From contig NZ_FNLO01000009.1 of assembly GCF_900095735.1 (NCBI RefSeq), positions 1 through 64,000 on the forward strand: a stretch of DNA of 64,000 nucleotides, read 5' to 3'. Positions 1 through 8,281 of the stretch are shown here, piece after piece; position 1 is the first letter of the stretch; the number at the start of each line of letters is the position of its first letter. The position numbers were made by a program, and so were the translations under genes. This DNA comes from Chitinasiproducens palmae (GTDB taxonomy: Bacteria; Pseudomonadota; Gammaproteobacteria; Burkholderiales; Burkholderiaceae). The notes below the pieces were generated by a model. It had not been told where the DNA came from and searched no databases. It saw only the letters and a program-made list of their open reading frames with translations.

Positions 1-41
1 CGTTAAGCTAACCAGTACTAATTGCCCGTGAGGCTTGATCC
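1..41 (+). rRNA. 23S ribosomal RNA, 3' end (partial)
   Basis: The first 41 bases match the well-known betaproteobacterial 23S 3' end, including the block ACCAGTACTAATTGCCCGTG and ending near GGCTTGATCC. The rest of the gene lies upstream of the window. A 5S gene follows about 130 bases later in the usual rrn order. The exact mature 3' end is inferred. Confidence 0.9.
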
Positions 42-141
42 TATAACCAGTGCGTTTGCGCCAAAGCAAAGCGCTCGGTTTGCGTGATCAGTCGTTGTGC
101 GACACAATCGCAACCCAACTACTTCTCTACCCTATTCGTGA

Positions 142-158
142 ACCAGACCTGGTCTGGT
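142..158. other. Inverted repeat in the 23S-5S spacer
   Basis: ACCAGACC, one T, then GGTCTGGT forms a perfect 8-bp stem with a single-base loop as DNA; as RNA the loop would need to open a few pairs. It lies between the 23S end and the 5S start, where rRNA precursors are cut by ribonucleases. A processing role is inferred from location only. Confidence 0.5.
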
Positions 159-171
159 ACACAACCCCCTT

Positions 172-287
172 AGCCTGATGATCATAGCGAGTTGGCCCCA
201 CCCCTTCCCATCCCGAACAGGACCGTGAAACAACTCCACGCCGATGATAGTGCAGATACCTGTGTGAAAGTAGGTAATCGTCAGGCT
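172..287 (+). rRNA. rrf: 5S ribosomal RNA
   Basis: About 116 nt. The terminal stem is visible: AGCCTGA at the 5' end pairs with TCAGGCT at the 3' end. The internal block CCCATCCCGAACAGGACCGT and the loop GATGATAGTG are typical of Burkholderia-type 5S RNA. It is the last gene of the rRNA operon and is followed at once by a rho-independent terminator. The ends are set from the stem and may differ by one or two bases from the mature RNA. Confidence 0.95.
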
Positions 288-300
288 CCCCATTCGTAGA

Positions 301-328
301 AAACCCCGCTCATCGAGCGGGGTTTTTT
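301..328 (+). terminator. Rho-independent terminator of the rRNA operon
   Basis: AAACCCCGCT, a CATCG loop, AGCGGGGTTT and a run of six T. The stem is a perfect 10 bp, GC-rich at its core, 13 bases after the 5S gene. Confidence 0.93.
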
Positions 329-682
329 GCTTTCCGGCAACGGAAAATGCGCCGCCGAATGCGGTTTGCGATGCCGATGTGGCGTGCCGCCGCGAATGAA
401 CGGCATCGGATGTCGGACGGTGCGCGATCACGACCTCATGCCGCAAGGTGTCGTGTGGCTAGCGCTCGCGCCAGAGACTTGGCGCTGCTTTTTACCGCGC
501 CTGCCTTGCGTTGATCTATCGTGTTACGCAATGCAGACCGCAGCAGAACTTGGGATCCCGTCCGATCACGTCCGTGATCGCCGTGCCCCTGCGGAATTGG
601 CACTTTCGCCGTGCGATCTATGGGGTCGACAGCTGAATGGTTGTAAGACAGCGCACCGCGACGTTGCCACAACAGGACGGAA

Positions 683-850
683 GCCCAACGGCCCAACGGC
701 CCAACGGCCCAACGGCCCAACGGCCCAACGGCCCAACGGCACAACGGCACAACGGCACAACGGCACAACGGCACAACGGCACAACGGCACAACGGCACAA
801 CGGCACGGCGGCACGGCGGCACGGCGGCACGGCGGCACGGCGGCACGGCG
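683..850. repeat. 8-bp tandem array, 21 units in three variant blocks
   Basis: The sequence is an uninterrupted period of 8: seven copies of GCCCAACG (683-738), eight of GCACAACG (739-802), then six of GCACGGCG (803-850). Neighbouring blocks differ by one or two substitutions, and within blocks copies are identical. It is intergenic. The period is not a multiple of three, so any frame through it would shift on copy-number change. It behaves like a VNTR; no function is visible. Confidence 0.97.
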
Positions 851-1432
851 GCGCCAGATCACCCAGCGCAACGGCACCCGCGCTAATGCCAGGCTGGATG
901 TCAGCGACCCGGTCTCGCCGACTCGTGCCTCTGCCTGCTCGGCGTCGCTCCACGCTCGACGTAGCTCCTTGATGGTAAGCGCACCGAATCTGCTTGCTTC
1001 CGTCGTCGCTTCCGCATGGATTCGTTCGTCCACGCGCGCACGTAGCGACATTGCGTGCGTGCGTGCGGGCGGGCGGGTGAAGTATTGGCATGGATATCGG
1101 CGCGGCCAGAACAGGTTTGGCCAGTCCCTCGTCGACAAAAGTATGCCGGGCCGAAGTGGGCGGAGCACGTTTCGGGCAGGATAGGCAGTGCAGGCGACCG
1201 ACCCTGCGAACGCCACGGCTGGTCCGATCCAGTCCACTCTCGACAAGCTTCGGCGTCGTCGTTCCCGGCTTCGCCTTCATGCCGTTAGCCCGAATCGAGT
1301 CAGCGCTGCAAGTCCGAATGAACTGGCTCAGCCGCTAGCCAGGCGGTCGCTGGCACCCCCAGCACCGGCGGGCCAGTCGGCACGGCGGCTGCCACCGGGT
1401 GCTGCCACTGAGTATCGCCGATGGATAATGCC

Positions 1433-1572
1433 ATCGGCTGCCGCCACCGATTGCCCTCATGAGGTTGCCCGCACGAGGTTGCTCCCATGGAGTTGCCGCC
1501 ACGACGTCACCGACGCGACGTCGCCGACACGACGTCACCGACGCGACGTCGCCGATACGACGTCGCAGAGAC
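1433..1572. repeat. 14-bp tandem array, about 10 units, decaying at one end
   Basis: Units of 14 bp run through 1433-1572. The last five (from 1503) are close to GACGTCRCCGACRC and alternate between two versions. The earlier ones (GAGGTTGCCCGCAC, GAGGTTGCTCCCAT, GGAGTTGCCGCCAC) have diverged but keep the spacing. The core GACGTC is itself palindromic. It is intergenic, with no function visible. Confidence 0.85.
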
Positions 1573-1811
1573 GTGGAGCCATGGAGCGCTCTCGCCGCTC
1601 GGCATGCGCTGACCGCCGTGACCACGGCAGGCCAGGTCACGGTCTCCTGCCTCATCGTGAGCGAGCGACCCGTCGCCTCAGCGTACGCTTTGGGAGGAGG
1701 TCGATTCGAATGTTCGGACTGACGGGCAGCCTGTCACCGGATCTGTACGCCGGCACGAACGACTGTCTCACCATCAGTTGCCGCCGAGACCGGCGTCTGA
1801 CCGGACGAGGT

Positions 1812-2738
1812 CTAGGCCGGCATCCCTGACGCGAAGCGCCGGCCGGTCGCCTCCCCCGTAATGGGAGTCAAGCGCGTGGCCGCGCTGAACGACTCCCGCA
1901 AGAGACGCGAGAATTTCATGGCGGCCGCCGTCGTCGCAGGCGGCGTGCGCAGGCTGATCGAGAAAGCGGGAAGGGGCGGTAGGCCTGCGATCTGCGGATC
2001 CAGCGTTTCGAGGTCTGACGGCACCGTTGAGCGCAGCCAGGTGGTGATTGCAAGTCCAGCCCGTACCGTGGCCGCGGTCGCCTCGATGCTGCCGCTCTCG
2101 AAGACGGTGCGCCAGGGAATGCCTGCGTCGGACAATGCGCCAAGCACGACGGGGCGAAACGCGCATCGCTCGTCGACCATCGACAGCGGTAGGGGCCGCT
2201 TCCGTGACGCATTGCTGTGGCGCCCGCTTACCCATATCAACGGTTCGATGCGTAGCGTTTCGCCGTCAGCCGCGAATTCCGGATATTCGACCAGCGAGAC
2301 GTCGAGCCGTCCATCGTCCACGGCTTGACTCAAGTCGGGCGACGCGCCGCAGGTCAGCGATATATCGACCAACGGATGCGCATCGGCGAACGATCGCATT
2401 GTCGGTGCGAGCGAGTTGACCAGATCGTAAGGCACACCGATCCGGAGCATGCCGGTAAACGGGTGTTCTGCACGCTCGGCCCAGATCTCGTCGTTCATGC
2501 GAAGCAGCTGTCGGGCTTTCTCCAGCAACTGTTCGCCCTCGCGCGAGAGACTCAGTCCGCGGCTGCCACGGACGAACAGCGTACAGGTCAGCGCCGTCTC
2601 CAGACGCTTGATCTGCTGGCTGACGGCGCCCTGTGTCCTGTGCAGCAAATTGGCCGCCACGGTCATGCTGCCGTTGTCTGCAACCGTCACGAAGGTACGA
2701 AGCAGGTCGAGGTCGAGATCGCGTTTCATCCGACGCAT
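1812..2738 (-). CDS. LysR-family transcriptional regulator
   Basis: A 308-residue LysR-type regulator of usual length. The N-terminal winged helix-turn-helix is clear (about residues 6-65: LLRTFVTVADNGSMTVAA, then HRTQGAVSQQIKRLE). The C-terminal part fits the periplasmic-binding-like effector domain. It lies divergent to the LysE-type exporter starting at 2850, with about 110 bp between them. In this family that layout usually means the regulator controls the exporter in response to an amino acid or similar effector; that is inference. An in-frame ATG three codons downstream is an equally good start. Confidence 0.9.
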   Translation of the reverse strand: MRRMKRDLDLDLLRTFVTVADNGSMTVAANLLHRTQGAVSQQIKRLETALTCTLFVRGSRGLSLSREGEQLLEKARQLLRMNDEIWAERAEHPFTGMLRIGVPYDLVNSLAPTMRSFADAHPLVDISLTCGASPDLSQAVDDGRLDVSLVEYPEFAADGETLRIEPLIWVSGRHSNASRKRPLPLSMVDERCAFRPVVLGALSDAGIPWRTVFESGSIEATAATVRAGLAITTWLRSTVPSDLETLDPQIAGLPPLPAFSISLRTPPATTAAAMKFSRLLRESFSAATRLTPITGEATGRRFASGMPA

Positions 2739-2849
2739 TATGCCGGCTAATGGGCGGCATCAGAACTATTCGATTTCGATATGCGGCGAGGCTGCTTATA
2801 GTCGAGACACGCTGTGTCTATGCATTTCTTCGACTCCCACCATTGTTTG

Positions 2850-3440
2850 ATGAGCTCTGTCGCGCCACTTGTACTGTTCGTCACCGTCGCCACGCTCTCG
2901 CCGGGCGGCGCAACGGCGCTCGCGACGGCGTCGGGCGCGCGTTTTGGCTTTGTTCGGTCGCTTCCGTTGATCCTGGGAATTGCGCTCGCGCTCGCGTTGA
3001 TGGCGGCAGTCGCCGCCGTGGGCCTGGGCGAGCTGCTATTGCGGGTGCCCGCGTTGCAGACGGTCGTCAAGGCGCTGGGGTCTGTCTATCTGCTGTGGCT
3101 GGCATGGCGCGTGATCCAAAGCGGCGCGCCGCACCGCAAGGACGGCGCCCAACGGCCCGCGACCATGCTGAACGGATTGGTGCTGCTGGCGCTGAATCCG
3201 AAAAGCTGGGCAATGACGGTGAGTGCCGCCGCGACATTCGCGTTGCTGGCCAGCAGCCCGCAACGTCTCGGCTTGTTGCTGGCGACGGTGTTCGGGCTGG
3301 CGGCCTGCGTGTCGTTGTCACTCTGGTGCGCGCTTGGCGTCGTGTTGGCGAAATGGCTCCGAACCGACCGGCAGTGGCGCGCTTTTAATATTGCGATGGG
3401 CCTGCTGCTGGCGGGGTCGATCGCGCTGACCTGGACTTGA
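2850..3440 (+). CDS. LysE/RhtB-family amino acid exporter
   Basis: About 196 residues, a small inner-membrane exporter. The signature VATLSPGGATALATASGARFG near the N-terminus matches the LysE family motif around the first helix. Several further hydrophobic segments follow (about residues 28-60, 65-85, 105-130, 135-165, 175-195), giving the expected five to six helices. The start at 2850 is chosen because family members begin just before this helix; an upstream frame from 2814 adds 12 non-typical residues. It is divergent from the LysR gene and followed directly by the cupin gene, one base after its stop. Substrate unknown. Confidence 0.88.
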   Translation: MSSVAPLVLFVTVATLSPGGATALATASGARFGFVRSLPLILGIALALALMAAVAAVGLGELLLRVPALQTVVKALGSVYLLWLAWRVIQSGAPHRKDGAQRPATMLNGLVLLALNPKSWAMTVSAAATFALLASSPQRLGLLLATVFGLAACVSLSLWCALGVVLAKWLRTDRQWRAFNIAMGLLLAGSIALTWT

Positions 3441-3441
3441 A

Positions 3442-3825
3442 ATGGCGATGTTCCCGTTTGCAGCATCCTTCGACCTGATCCGTGCGTTCGACGACGTCGT
3501 TGACTACTGGTCGCCGAAAGTCGTGGCGCAGGTGAACGATCAGTACCTCAAGGTCGCGAAGGTTCGCGGTCAACTGGTGTGGCATGACCATGCCGAGGAA
3601 GACGAACTGTTCTATGTCGTCCGTGGGCATCTGAAGATCGAATACGAGAACGGGCATGTTGCAGAGGTACCGGCCGGCTCGATCCATGTCGTGCCGCGCG
3701 GGACCCTGCACAACCCCGTTGCTGCGGAGGAGTGCTGGGTTGTGCTGGTCGAACTGGCGCGCACCAAGCATACGGGAGACGTGGTTTCGCCGCTCACCAA
3801 ACCTCTGTCAGCGCAGCTGCGCTGA
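3442..3825 (+). CDS. Small cupin-domain protein
   Basis: A 127-residue single-domain cupin. The metal-binding motif 1 region is visible as HDHAEEDELFYVVRGHLKIE (about residues 48-67), and motif 2 as PAGSIHVVPRGTLHNP. Such proteins often act as sugar or metabolite isomerases or as metal-dependent binding proteins; the reaction here cannot be told. It starts one base after the exporter stop, so the two are probably co-transcribed. Confidence 0.85.
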   Translation: MAMFPFAASFDLIRAFDDVVDYWSPKVVAQVNDQYLKVAKVRGQLVWHDHAEEDELFYVVRGHLKIEYENGHVAEVPAGSIHVVPRGTLHNPVAAEECWVVLVELARTKHTGDVVSPLTKPLSAQLR

Positions 3826-4550
3826 GGCGACGTGCGCCGACCCCGTGCCCCCACGCTCGGCCGTTAGCGAGCTGAATCTGCGCGTGGCGCGTGTCGGCGG
3901 TCCTGCGGTTGGGGTACAACTGACGTGCAGACGTGCAGACGTGCAGACGTGCAGACGTGCAGACGTGCAGACGTGCAGACGTGCAGACGTGCAGACGTGC
4001 AGACGCGCAGACGTGCACACGCGCACACGCGCACACACGCACACGCGCACACGCGCGAGCAAGCGGCGCGGCGAAGGCGGGTCGCCGACTACGCGGTGAG
4101 GCCGCGTTGGCGAAACAGGCCTGCGGTGCGCGTGCAACGGAAGCGGGCTGAAGGCACAACTGGCGAGAATAGGCAGTGAGAACTGTCGGCCGGACGCTGC
4201 CCACCGGGCCCAGCGCAACCGTCATTGCGCTGGCGGCCCACCGGGCGACACCGCCTATGCCGGTACTGCCCGTGCCAGCCCCGCCTATGCCGCCCCCGCC
4301 ATGCCTATATCGGCGCCGCCACATTTCGGGATCGTTGCTAGCTACGCCCGCATGAGGCGAATTTCGGCGGCCGACGTTGCTGGCGCGTGCCGGCATGTCC
4401 ACGCAGTAGCGGCAAGCGCCGACCCTCGTGGCCGAACCTCGGCTGCGAAGCAGGGCGAAACCGCACAGTCGCCGGAGCCCGACACGCGCCTCGGTCGAGT
4501 GTCGCTGACAGGCGGACTGCGTCGGCGCGCGCCCGCCTGTCAGCGAGTGC
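3826..4550. other. Convergent intergenic region
   Basis: The cupin gene and the permease gene converge on this 725-bp stretch. It holds the 8-bp array at 3923-4058 and a looser run of GCCTATGCC-like words around 4250-4310. The frames that cross it are driven by the repeat (Cys-Arg-Arg-Ala-Asp or Val-Cys-Thr-Ser-Ala-Arg runs in different frames) and are not convincing genes. Confidence 0.6.
3923..4058. repeat. 8-bp tandem array, 17 units
   Basis: Ten perfect copies of ACGTGCAG (3923-4002) followed by seven variant units (ACGCGCAG, ACGTGCAC, ACGCGCAC and relatives) to 4058, all on the same 8-bp spacing. The second half becomes purine-pyrimidine alternating (CGCACACGCGCACAC), a composition that favours left-handed DNA. 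It sits between convergent genes, so instability would not hit a promoter or a coding frame. Confidence 0.96.
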
Positions 4551-5900
4551 TCAAGGTTTGCGCTTGAACAGATAGCTTGCGCCGAGCAGCGCTAGCCAGG
4601 CCGGAATCAACACTACCGATATGCGGATGCCGGGCGTCAGATACATGACAACCAGGATGCCGGCGAGGAACGCGAGGCAGACATAGTTGGTCAGTGGGTA
4701 GCCGATACTGGGGAAACGCGGCGTCTCGCCGGCGGCCTGCTTCACGCGGCGGAAGCGCAGATGGATCAGGCTGATCATCGCCCAGTTGATCAACAGCGCG
4801 GAGACCACCAGGGCCATCAACAGCTCGAACGCCTGGCCGGGAATCACGTAGTTGATCAGCACGCAGAAGCCGGTGGCGACGGCCGAGGCGCCCAGCGCCG
4901 CGGCCGGAATGCCGCGTCCGTTCAGCCGCGCGAAGGTGCGCGGCGCATTGCCTTGCTCGGCCAGGCCGTAGAGCATCCGGCTGTTCGCGTACACGCAGCT
5001 GTTGTACACCGACAGCGCCGCGGTCAGCACGACCACGTTCAGCACGGTCGCAACGCCATCGCTGTCGAGCGCATGGAAGATCAACACGAAGGGGCTGCCG
5101 CCGGTGACCACCTTCTGCCACGGGTAAAGCGACATCAGCACCGCCAGCGAGCCGATGTAGAACAGCAGGATGCGGTAGATCACCTGGTTCGTTGCGCGCG
5201 GGATCGTCACGTCCGGCCGGTCCGCTTCCGCGGCCGTGATCCCGACGAGTTCGAGACCGCCGAAAGAGAACATGATGACGGCCATCGACATGACCAAACC
5301 GCTGACGCCGTTCGGGAAGAAGCCGCCAAGTCGCCACAGGTTGCCGACTGATGCGTCGGGACCGCCCTTACCGGTGATCAGCAGATAGGCGCCGAAGCCG
5401 ATCATGCCGACGATCGCGGCCACCTTGATGATGGCGAACCAGAACTCGGTCTCGCCATAGTGCTTGACGCTCGCGAAGTTGATCGCGTTGATCACCACGA
5501 AGAAGATCGCGGCTGACGCCCATGTCGGGAAGCCCGGCCACCAGTACTGCACGTAGAGGCCGACCGCGGACAGTTCGGCCATGCCGACCAGGACGTAAAG
5601 CACCCAGTAATTCCAGCCCGACATGTAGCCGGCGAAGCCGCCCCAGTATCGGTAAGCGAAGTGACTGAAGGAACCGGCGATCGGCTCCTCCACGACCATC
5701 TCGCCCAGCTGGCGCATGATCAGGAAGGCAATGACGCCAGCCAGTGCATAACCGAGCAGCACCGACGGTCCGGCCATCTTGATGGTCTGCGCGATGCCCA
5801 TGAACAGGCCCGTGCCGATCGCGCCGCCGAGCGCGATCAACTGGATGTGCCTGTTCTTGAGCGCGCGCTGCAAGTGGTGTTTCTGTGTGTCTCCTGCCAT
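4551..5900 (-). CDS. aroP: Aromatic amino acid permease, AroP/PheP type
   Basis: A 449-residue APC-superfamily proton symporter of the inner membrane, with about 12 hydrophobic helices. The sequence follows the enterobacterial AroP/PheP pattern closely: LKNRHIQLIALGGAIGTGLF at residues 15-34, MRQLGEMVVEEP, GSFSHFAYRYWG, SGWNYWVLYVLVGMAEL, FSFGGLELVGITAAEA, and PRATNQVIYRILLFYIGSLA. Within this family these point to uptake of phenylalanine, tyrosine and/or tryptophan. A purine-rich stretch with AAGGAG precedes the start on the minus strand. AroP and PheP cannot be told apart from sequence alone. Confidence 0.88.
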   Translation of the reverse strand: MAGDTQKHHLQRALKNRHIQLIALGGAIGTGLFMGIAQTIKMAGPSVLLGYALAGVIAFLIMRQLGEMVVEEPIAGSFSHFAYRYWGGFAGYMSGWNYWVLYVLVGMAELSAVGLYVQYWWPGFPTWASAAIFFVVINAINFASVKHYGETEFWFAIIKVAAIVGMIGFGAYLLITGKGGPDASVGNLWRLGGFFPNGVSGLVMSMAVIMFSFGGLELVGITAAEADRPDVTIPRATNQVIYRILLFYIGSLAVLMSLYPWQKVVTGGSPFVLIFHALDSDGVATVLNVVVLTAALSVYNSCVYANSRMLYGLAEQGNAPRTFARLNGRGIPAAALGASAVATGFCVLINYVIPGQAFELLMALVVSALLINWAMISLIHLRFRRVKQAAGETPRFPSIGYPLTNYVCLAFLAGILVVMYLTPGIRISVVLIPAWLALLGASYLFKRKP

Positions 5901-6341
5901 ACCACAACTCCTTTTACTGACGTGCCGGCGAAGCCGGCGGCGCGGTGTGCGCCGGCCCGGAACGCCGTGATGTTTTCATGCGCGAACGGATCATCCGCGC
6001 GGGCCCGGCGGCAACGACGCCCGCCACTCGGGCGCGTGTCGTTGCCGTGCTGCCCGCGGGGTGTCCGCAAGCGTGAAGGGAAGGCGGGTCCGCGCCGATC
6101 GGGCAACGGGCCGAGCCAGGGTTGCGATCCTACACCGTGCGGTTCACGTTATGTGATCTACCCCAGGTAAACGCTGAATCAGCAAGCGGGCGGCGGCGGG
6201 CGCGATTTCCGTCGTCTGGCATGCGCTGGTGCCCGCAAAACCTGCGTTGCATGGTCGTCGGACGGAACGGCTCTTGCTTTAATCCGGGCAAATATCGCGT
6301 CGTCGCAACCGTGCGACGACCGCTCACAATGGAGCATCCCC
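5901..6341. other. Divergent intergenic region, permease / catalase-like gene
   Basis: This 441-bp region separates two divergent genes and must hold both promoters. I see no repeat array, hairpin terminator or recognisable operator. A TTGCTTTAATCC segment near 6273-6285, upstream of the catalase-like gene, is relatively AT-rich, but I cannot assign -35/-10 boxes with confidence. Confidence 0.4.
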
Positions 6342-7487
6342 ATGTCCGAGCGTTATCCCCAGGCTCCAGCTGTCGCGGCCACGGCGCCTTCGTTCAACAT
6401 CGAACCGTTGCGCTTCGAGGCAGACTTCGAGCAGATCCCGGAGGACGAGGGCGAGACCATCGCTGCATTGACCGACGCGATGCGCCAGATCACCGAAAAG
6501 ACTTCGCATGACTATGGACATGCAGTGCGCAGCGTGCACGCGAAAAGTCATGGGCTGCTGCGCGGTGAGTTGCGCGTACTGGACAACCTGCCGCCGGCCC
6601 TGGCGCAGGGGGTATTCGCGCAGGCAGGCACATTCCCCGTGGTGCTGCGTTTCTCGACCAACCCTGGCGACATTTTGTCGGACCGGGTGTCGACACCCCG
6701 CGGACTTGCCATCAAGGTGATCGGCGTCGATGGCCCGCGGCTGCCCGGGGCGGAAGGGCAAACGACGCAAGACTTCGTAATGCAGAACGCGCCGGCCTTC
6801 ACCGCATCGACGCCGAAGGACTTCCTGAAGACGTTGAAGCTGCTCGCCAAGACTACCGACAAGGCGGGCCAAGCGAAGGAAATTCTATCGGCCGTGCTAC
6901 GCGGCACCGAGGCTGCGCTGGAGGCGGTTGGCGCACAGAGCGCCACGTTGAAGAGCATGGGCGGTCACCCCGAGACGCAGGTGCTCGGCGAAACTTTCTA
7001 TACCATCGTGCCGTTCCTTTATGGTCCATACATCGCGAAGCTGAGCGTCGCGCCGGTGTCGCCGTCGCTGACCGCATTGACGGATCAGAAGGTCGATCTG
7101 AAGGATCGACCCGACGGCTTGCGCGAGGAGATCAACGCGTTCTTCGCGAACCAGGGCGGCGAGTGGGAAGTGCGCGTGCAGCTCTGCACGGATCTGCAGA
7201 AGATGCCGATCGAGGATGCCGCCGTGCGTTGGGACGAGGACCAAAGCCCGTTCTTCCCGGTCGCCCGCATCACGGTCGCACCGCAACCGGCGTGGACCGA
7301 TGCGCGTTCGGCGGCGGTGGACGATGGGCTGGCGTTCAGCCCGTGGCATGGCCTTGCCGCGCATCGGCCGCTGGGCGGCATCATGCGCTCGCGCAAGCCG
7401 GCATATGAAATGTCCGCGACCTACCGCGGGCAGTTCAATGGCTGTCCGATCCACGAGCCGAAGGCGCTCGACAAGCTTCCCGAGTGA
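6342..7487 (+). CDS. Catalase-family heme protein (small, SrpA-like)
   Basis: A 381-residue member of the catalase-like superfamily, shorter than typical monofunctional catalases (about 480 or more). Family signs are the distal-side segment AVRSVHAKSHGLLRGE with its His (about residues 61-76), VVLRFSTNPGDILSD, and DFVMQNAPAF, which is equivalent to the catalase region with the active Asn. The C-terminal end (RSRKPAYEMSATYRGQFN) is that of the catalase-related proteins rather than classical enzymes. It probably breaks down peroxides or organic hydroperoxides, with heme; that is inferred. It starts with a good ATG after GGAGCATCCCC. Confidence 0.85.
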   Translation: MSERYPQAPAVAATAPSFNIEPLRFEADFEQIPEDEGETIAALTDAMRQITEKTSHDYGHAVRSVHAKSHGLLRGELRVLDNLPPALAQGVFAQAGTFPVVLRFSTNPGDILSDRVSTPRGLAIKVIGVDGPRLPGAEGQTTQDFVMQNAPAFTASTPKDFLKTLKLLAKTTDKAGQAKEILSAVLRGTEAALEAVGAQSATLKSMGGHPETQVLGETFYTIVPFLYGPYIAKLSVAPVSPSLTALTDQKVDLKDRPDGLREEINAFFANQGGEWEVRVQLCTDLQKMPIEDAAVRWDEDQSPFFPVARITVAPQPAWTDARSAAVDDGLAFSPWHGLAAHRPLGGIMRSRKPAYEMSATYRGQFNGCPIHEPKALDKLPE

Positions 7488-7741
7488 GACAGGCGGGCGC
7501 GTCGGCAGTGGTCCGAAGGCCGCCGCGCGGCAGCCGTCGACGCGTTGCGACTTGGCATGCCGTCGGGCGCGCCTCAATTTGCGCTTGGCATCCGCTTTCG
7601 GGTCTTGGACGTCGTGCATCGGGCATCGAGCATCAAACGTTGGCGGCTGATGGCCGGCGGTGGCGGGTCGAATGCGACGCGGGCCGCTTTGGCAGCGTAC
7701 GATGCGGCCTTCGCCGCCGCGCGCTCTTCGGAACTCTGGTC

Positions 7742-8206
7742 ATGGAAATCTGGGTCGATGCCGACGCCTGCCCGGCGCAGGTGAAGGACATCCTGTTTAG
7801 GGCCGCGCAGCGTACGCAGAGCCGCGTCACGCTGGTGGCGAACGCCTTTCTGCGCACGCCGCCTTCCCCTCATATCCGGGCGCTGCAAGTGCCCTCCGGT
7901 CCCGACGCGGCGGATCGGCGAATCGCGGAGGGCGTACAGCCAGGCGACCTGGTCATTACCGCGGATATTCCGCTGGCCTCGGATGTCCTCGCGCGCGGCG
8001 GCGCGGCGCTCGATCCTCGCGGCGGTTGGTTCACCAACGACACGATACGGGAACGGCTCGCGATGCGATCGATGCTCGACGAGCTTCGCGGTGCAGGCGT
8101 GGCTACCGGTGGGCCGGCACCTTTCTCTGCGCGGGATGGCCGGGCGTTCGCGGCTCAACTCGATGGTTTTCTGGCGCGAGCCAAGCGCTCGATTCAGCCG
8201 GGCTAG
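7742..8206 (+). CDS. YaiI/YqxD family protein (DUF188)
   Basis: A 154-residue cytosolic protein. The opening MEIWVDADACPAQVKDILFR is the family hallmark, with the conserved Asp-Ala-Asp-Ala-Cys-Pro. GDLVITADIPLASDVLARGG and the segment around FTNDTIRERLAMR are also typical. The family has a PIN-like fold, but its biochemical activity is not established. The upstream in-frame extension (from 7484) overlaps the end of the catalase-like gene and lacks family features, so the ATG at 7742 is chosen. Confidence 0.9.
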   Translation: MEIWVDADACPAQVKDILFRAAQRTQSRVTLVANAFLRTPPSPHIRALQVPSGPDAADRRIAEGVQPGDLVITADIPLASDVLARGGAALDPRGGWFTNDTIRERLAMRSMLDELRGAGVATGGPAPFSARDGRAFAAQLDGFLARAKRSIQPG

Positions 8207-8281
8207 GCGTAAACGAGGAATGACGCGTGCCCGTAAAGCGGCCCCTAATACTCGTCGCTGCGGCAAGGACTGGAGGGCGAG

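Larger units (their letters stand above)
329..1811. other. Gene-poor 1.5-kb interval with two tandem arrays
   Basis: Between the rRNA terminator and the convergent LysR gene I find no reading frame that looks like a protein. The open frames on both strands are repetitive or Arg/Pro/Ala-rich and overlap each other, as expected for GC-rich non-coding DNA. The stretch holds the 8-bp array at 683-850 and the 14-bp array at 1433-1572, described separately. A run of GCGT/GGGC tetramers lies near 1050-1080. Confidence 0.6.

Noticed and set aside
436-1280. Several overlapping frames across the 8-bp array, both strands
   Set aside because: They consist mainly of translated repeat (Cys-Arg-Arg-Ala-Val or Pro-Asn-Gly-Thr units). 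A period of 8 gives the same peptide in all three frames, which explains why they stay open.
683-4058. CRISPR-like periodic DNA
   Set aside because: The units are contiguous 8- or 14-bp repeats without unique spacers, and no cas gene is in the window.
3794-4402. Frames reading Val-Cys-Thr-Ser-Ala-Arg-Leu-His or Cys-Arg-Arg-Ala-Asp repeats
   Set aside because: Products of the ACGTGCAG array only; no unique protein-like sequence or start site.
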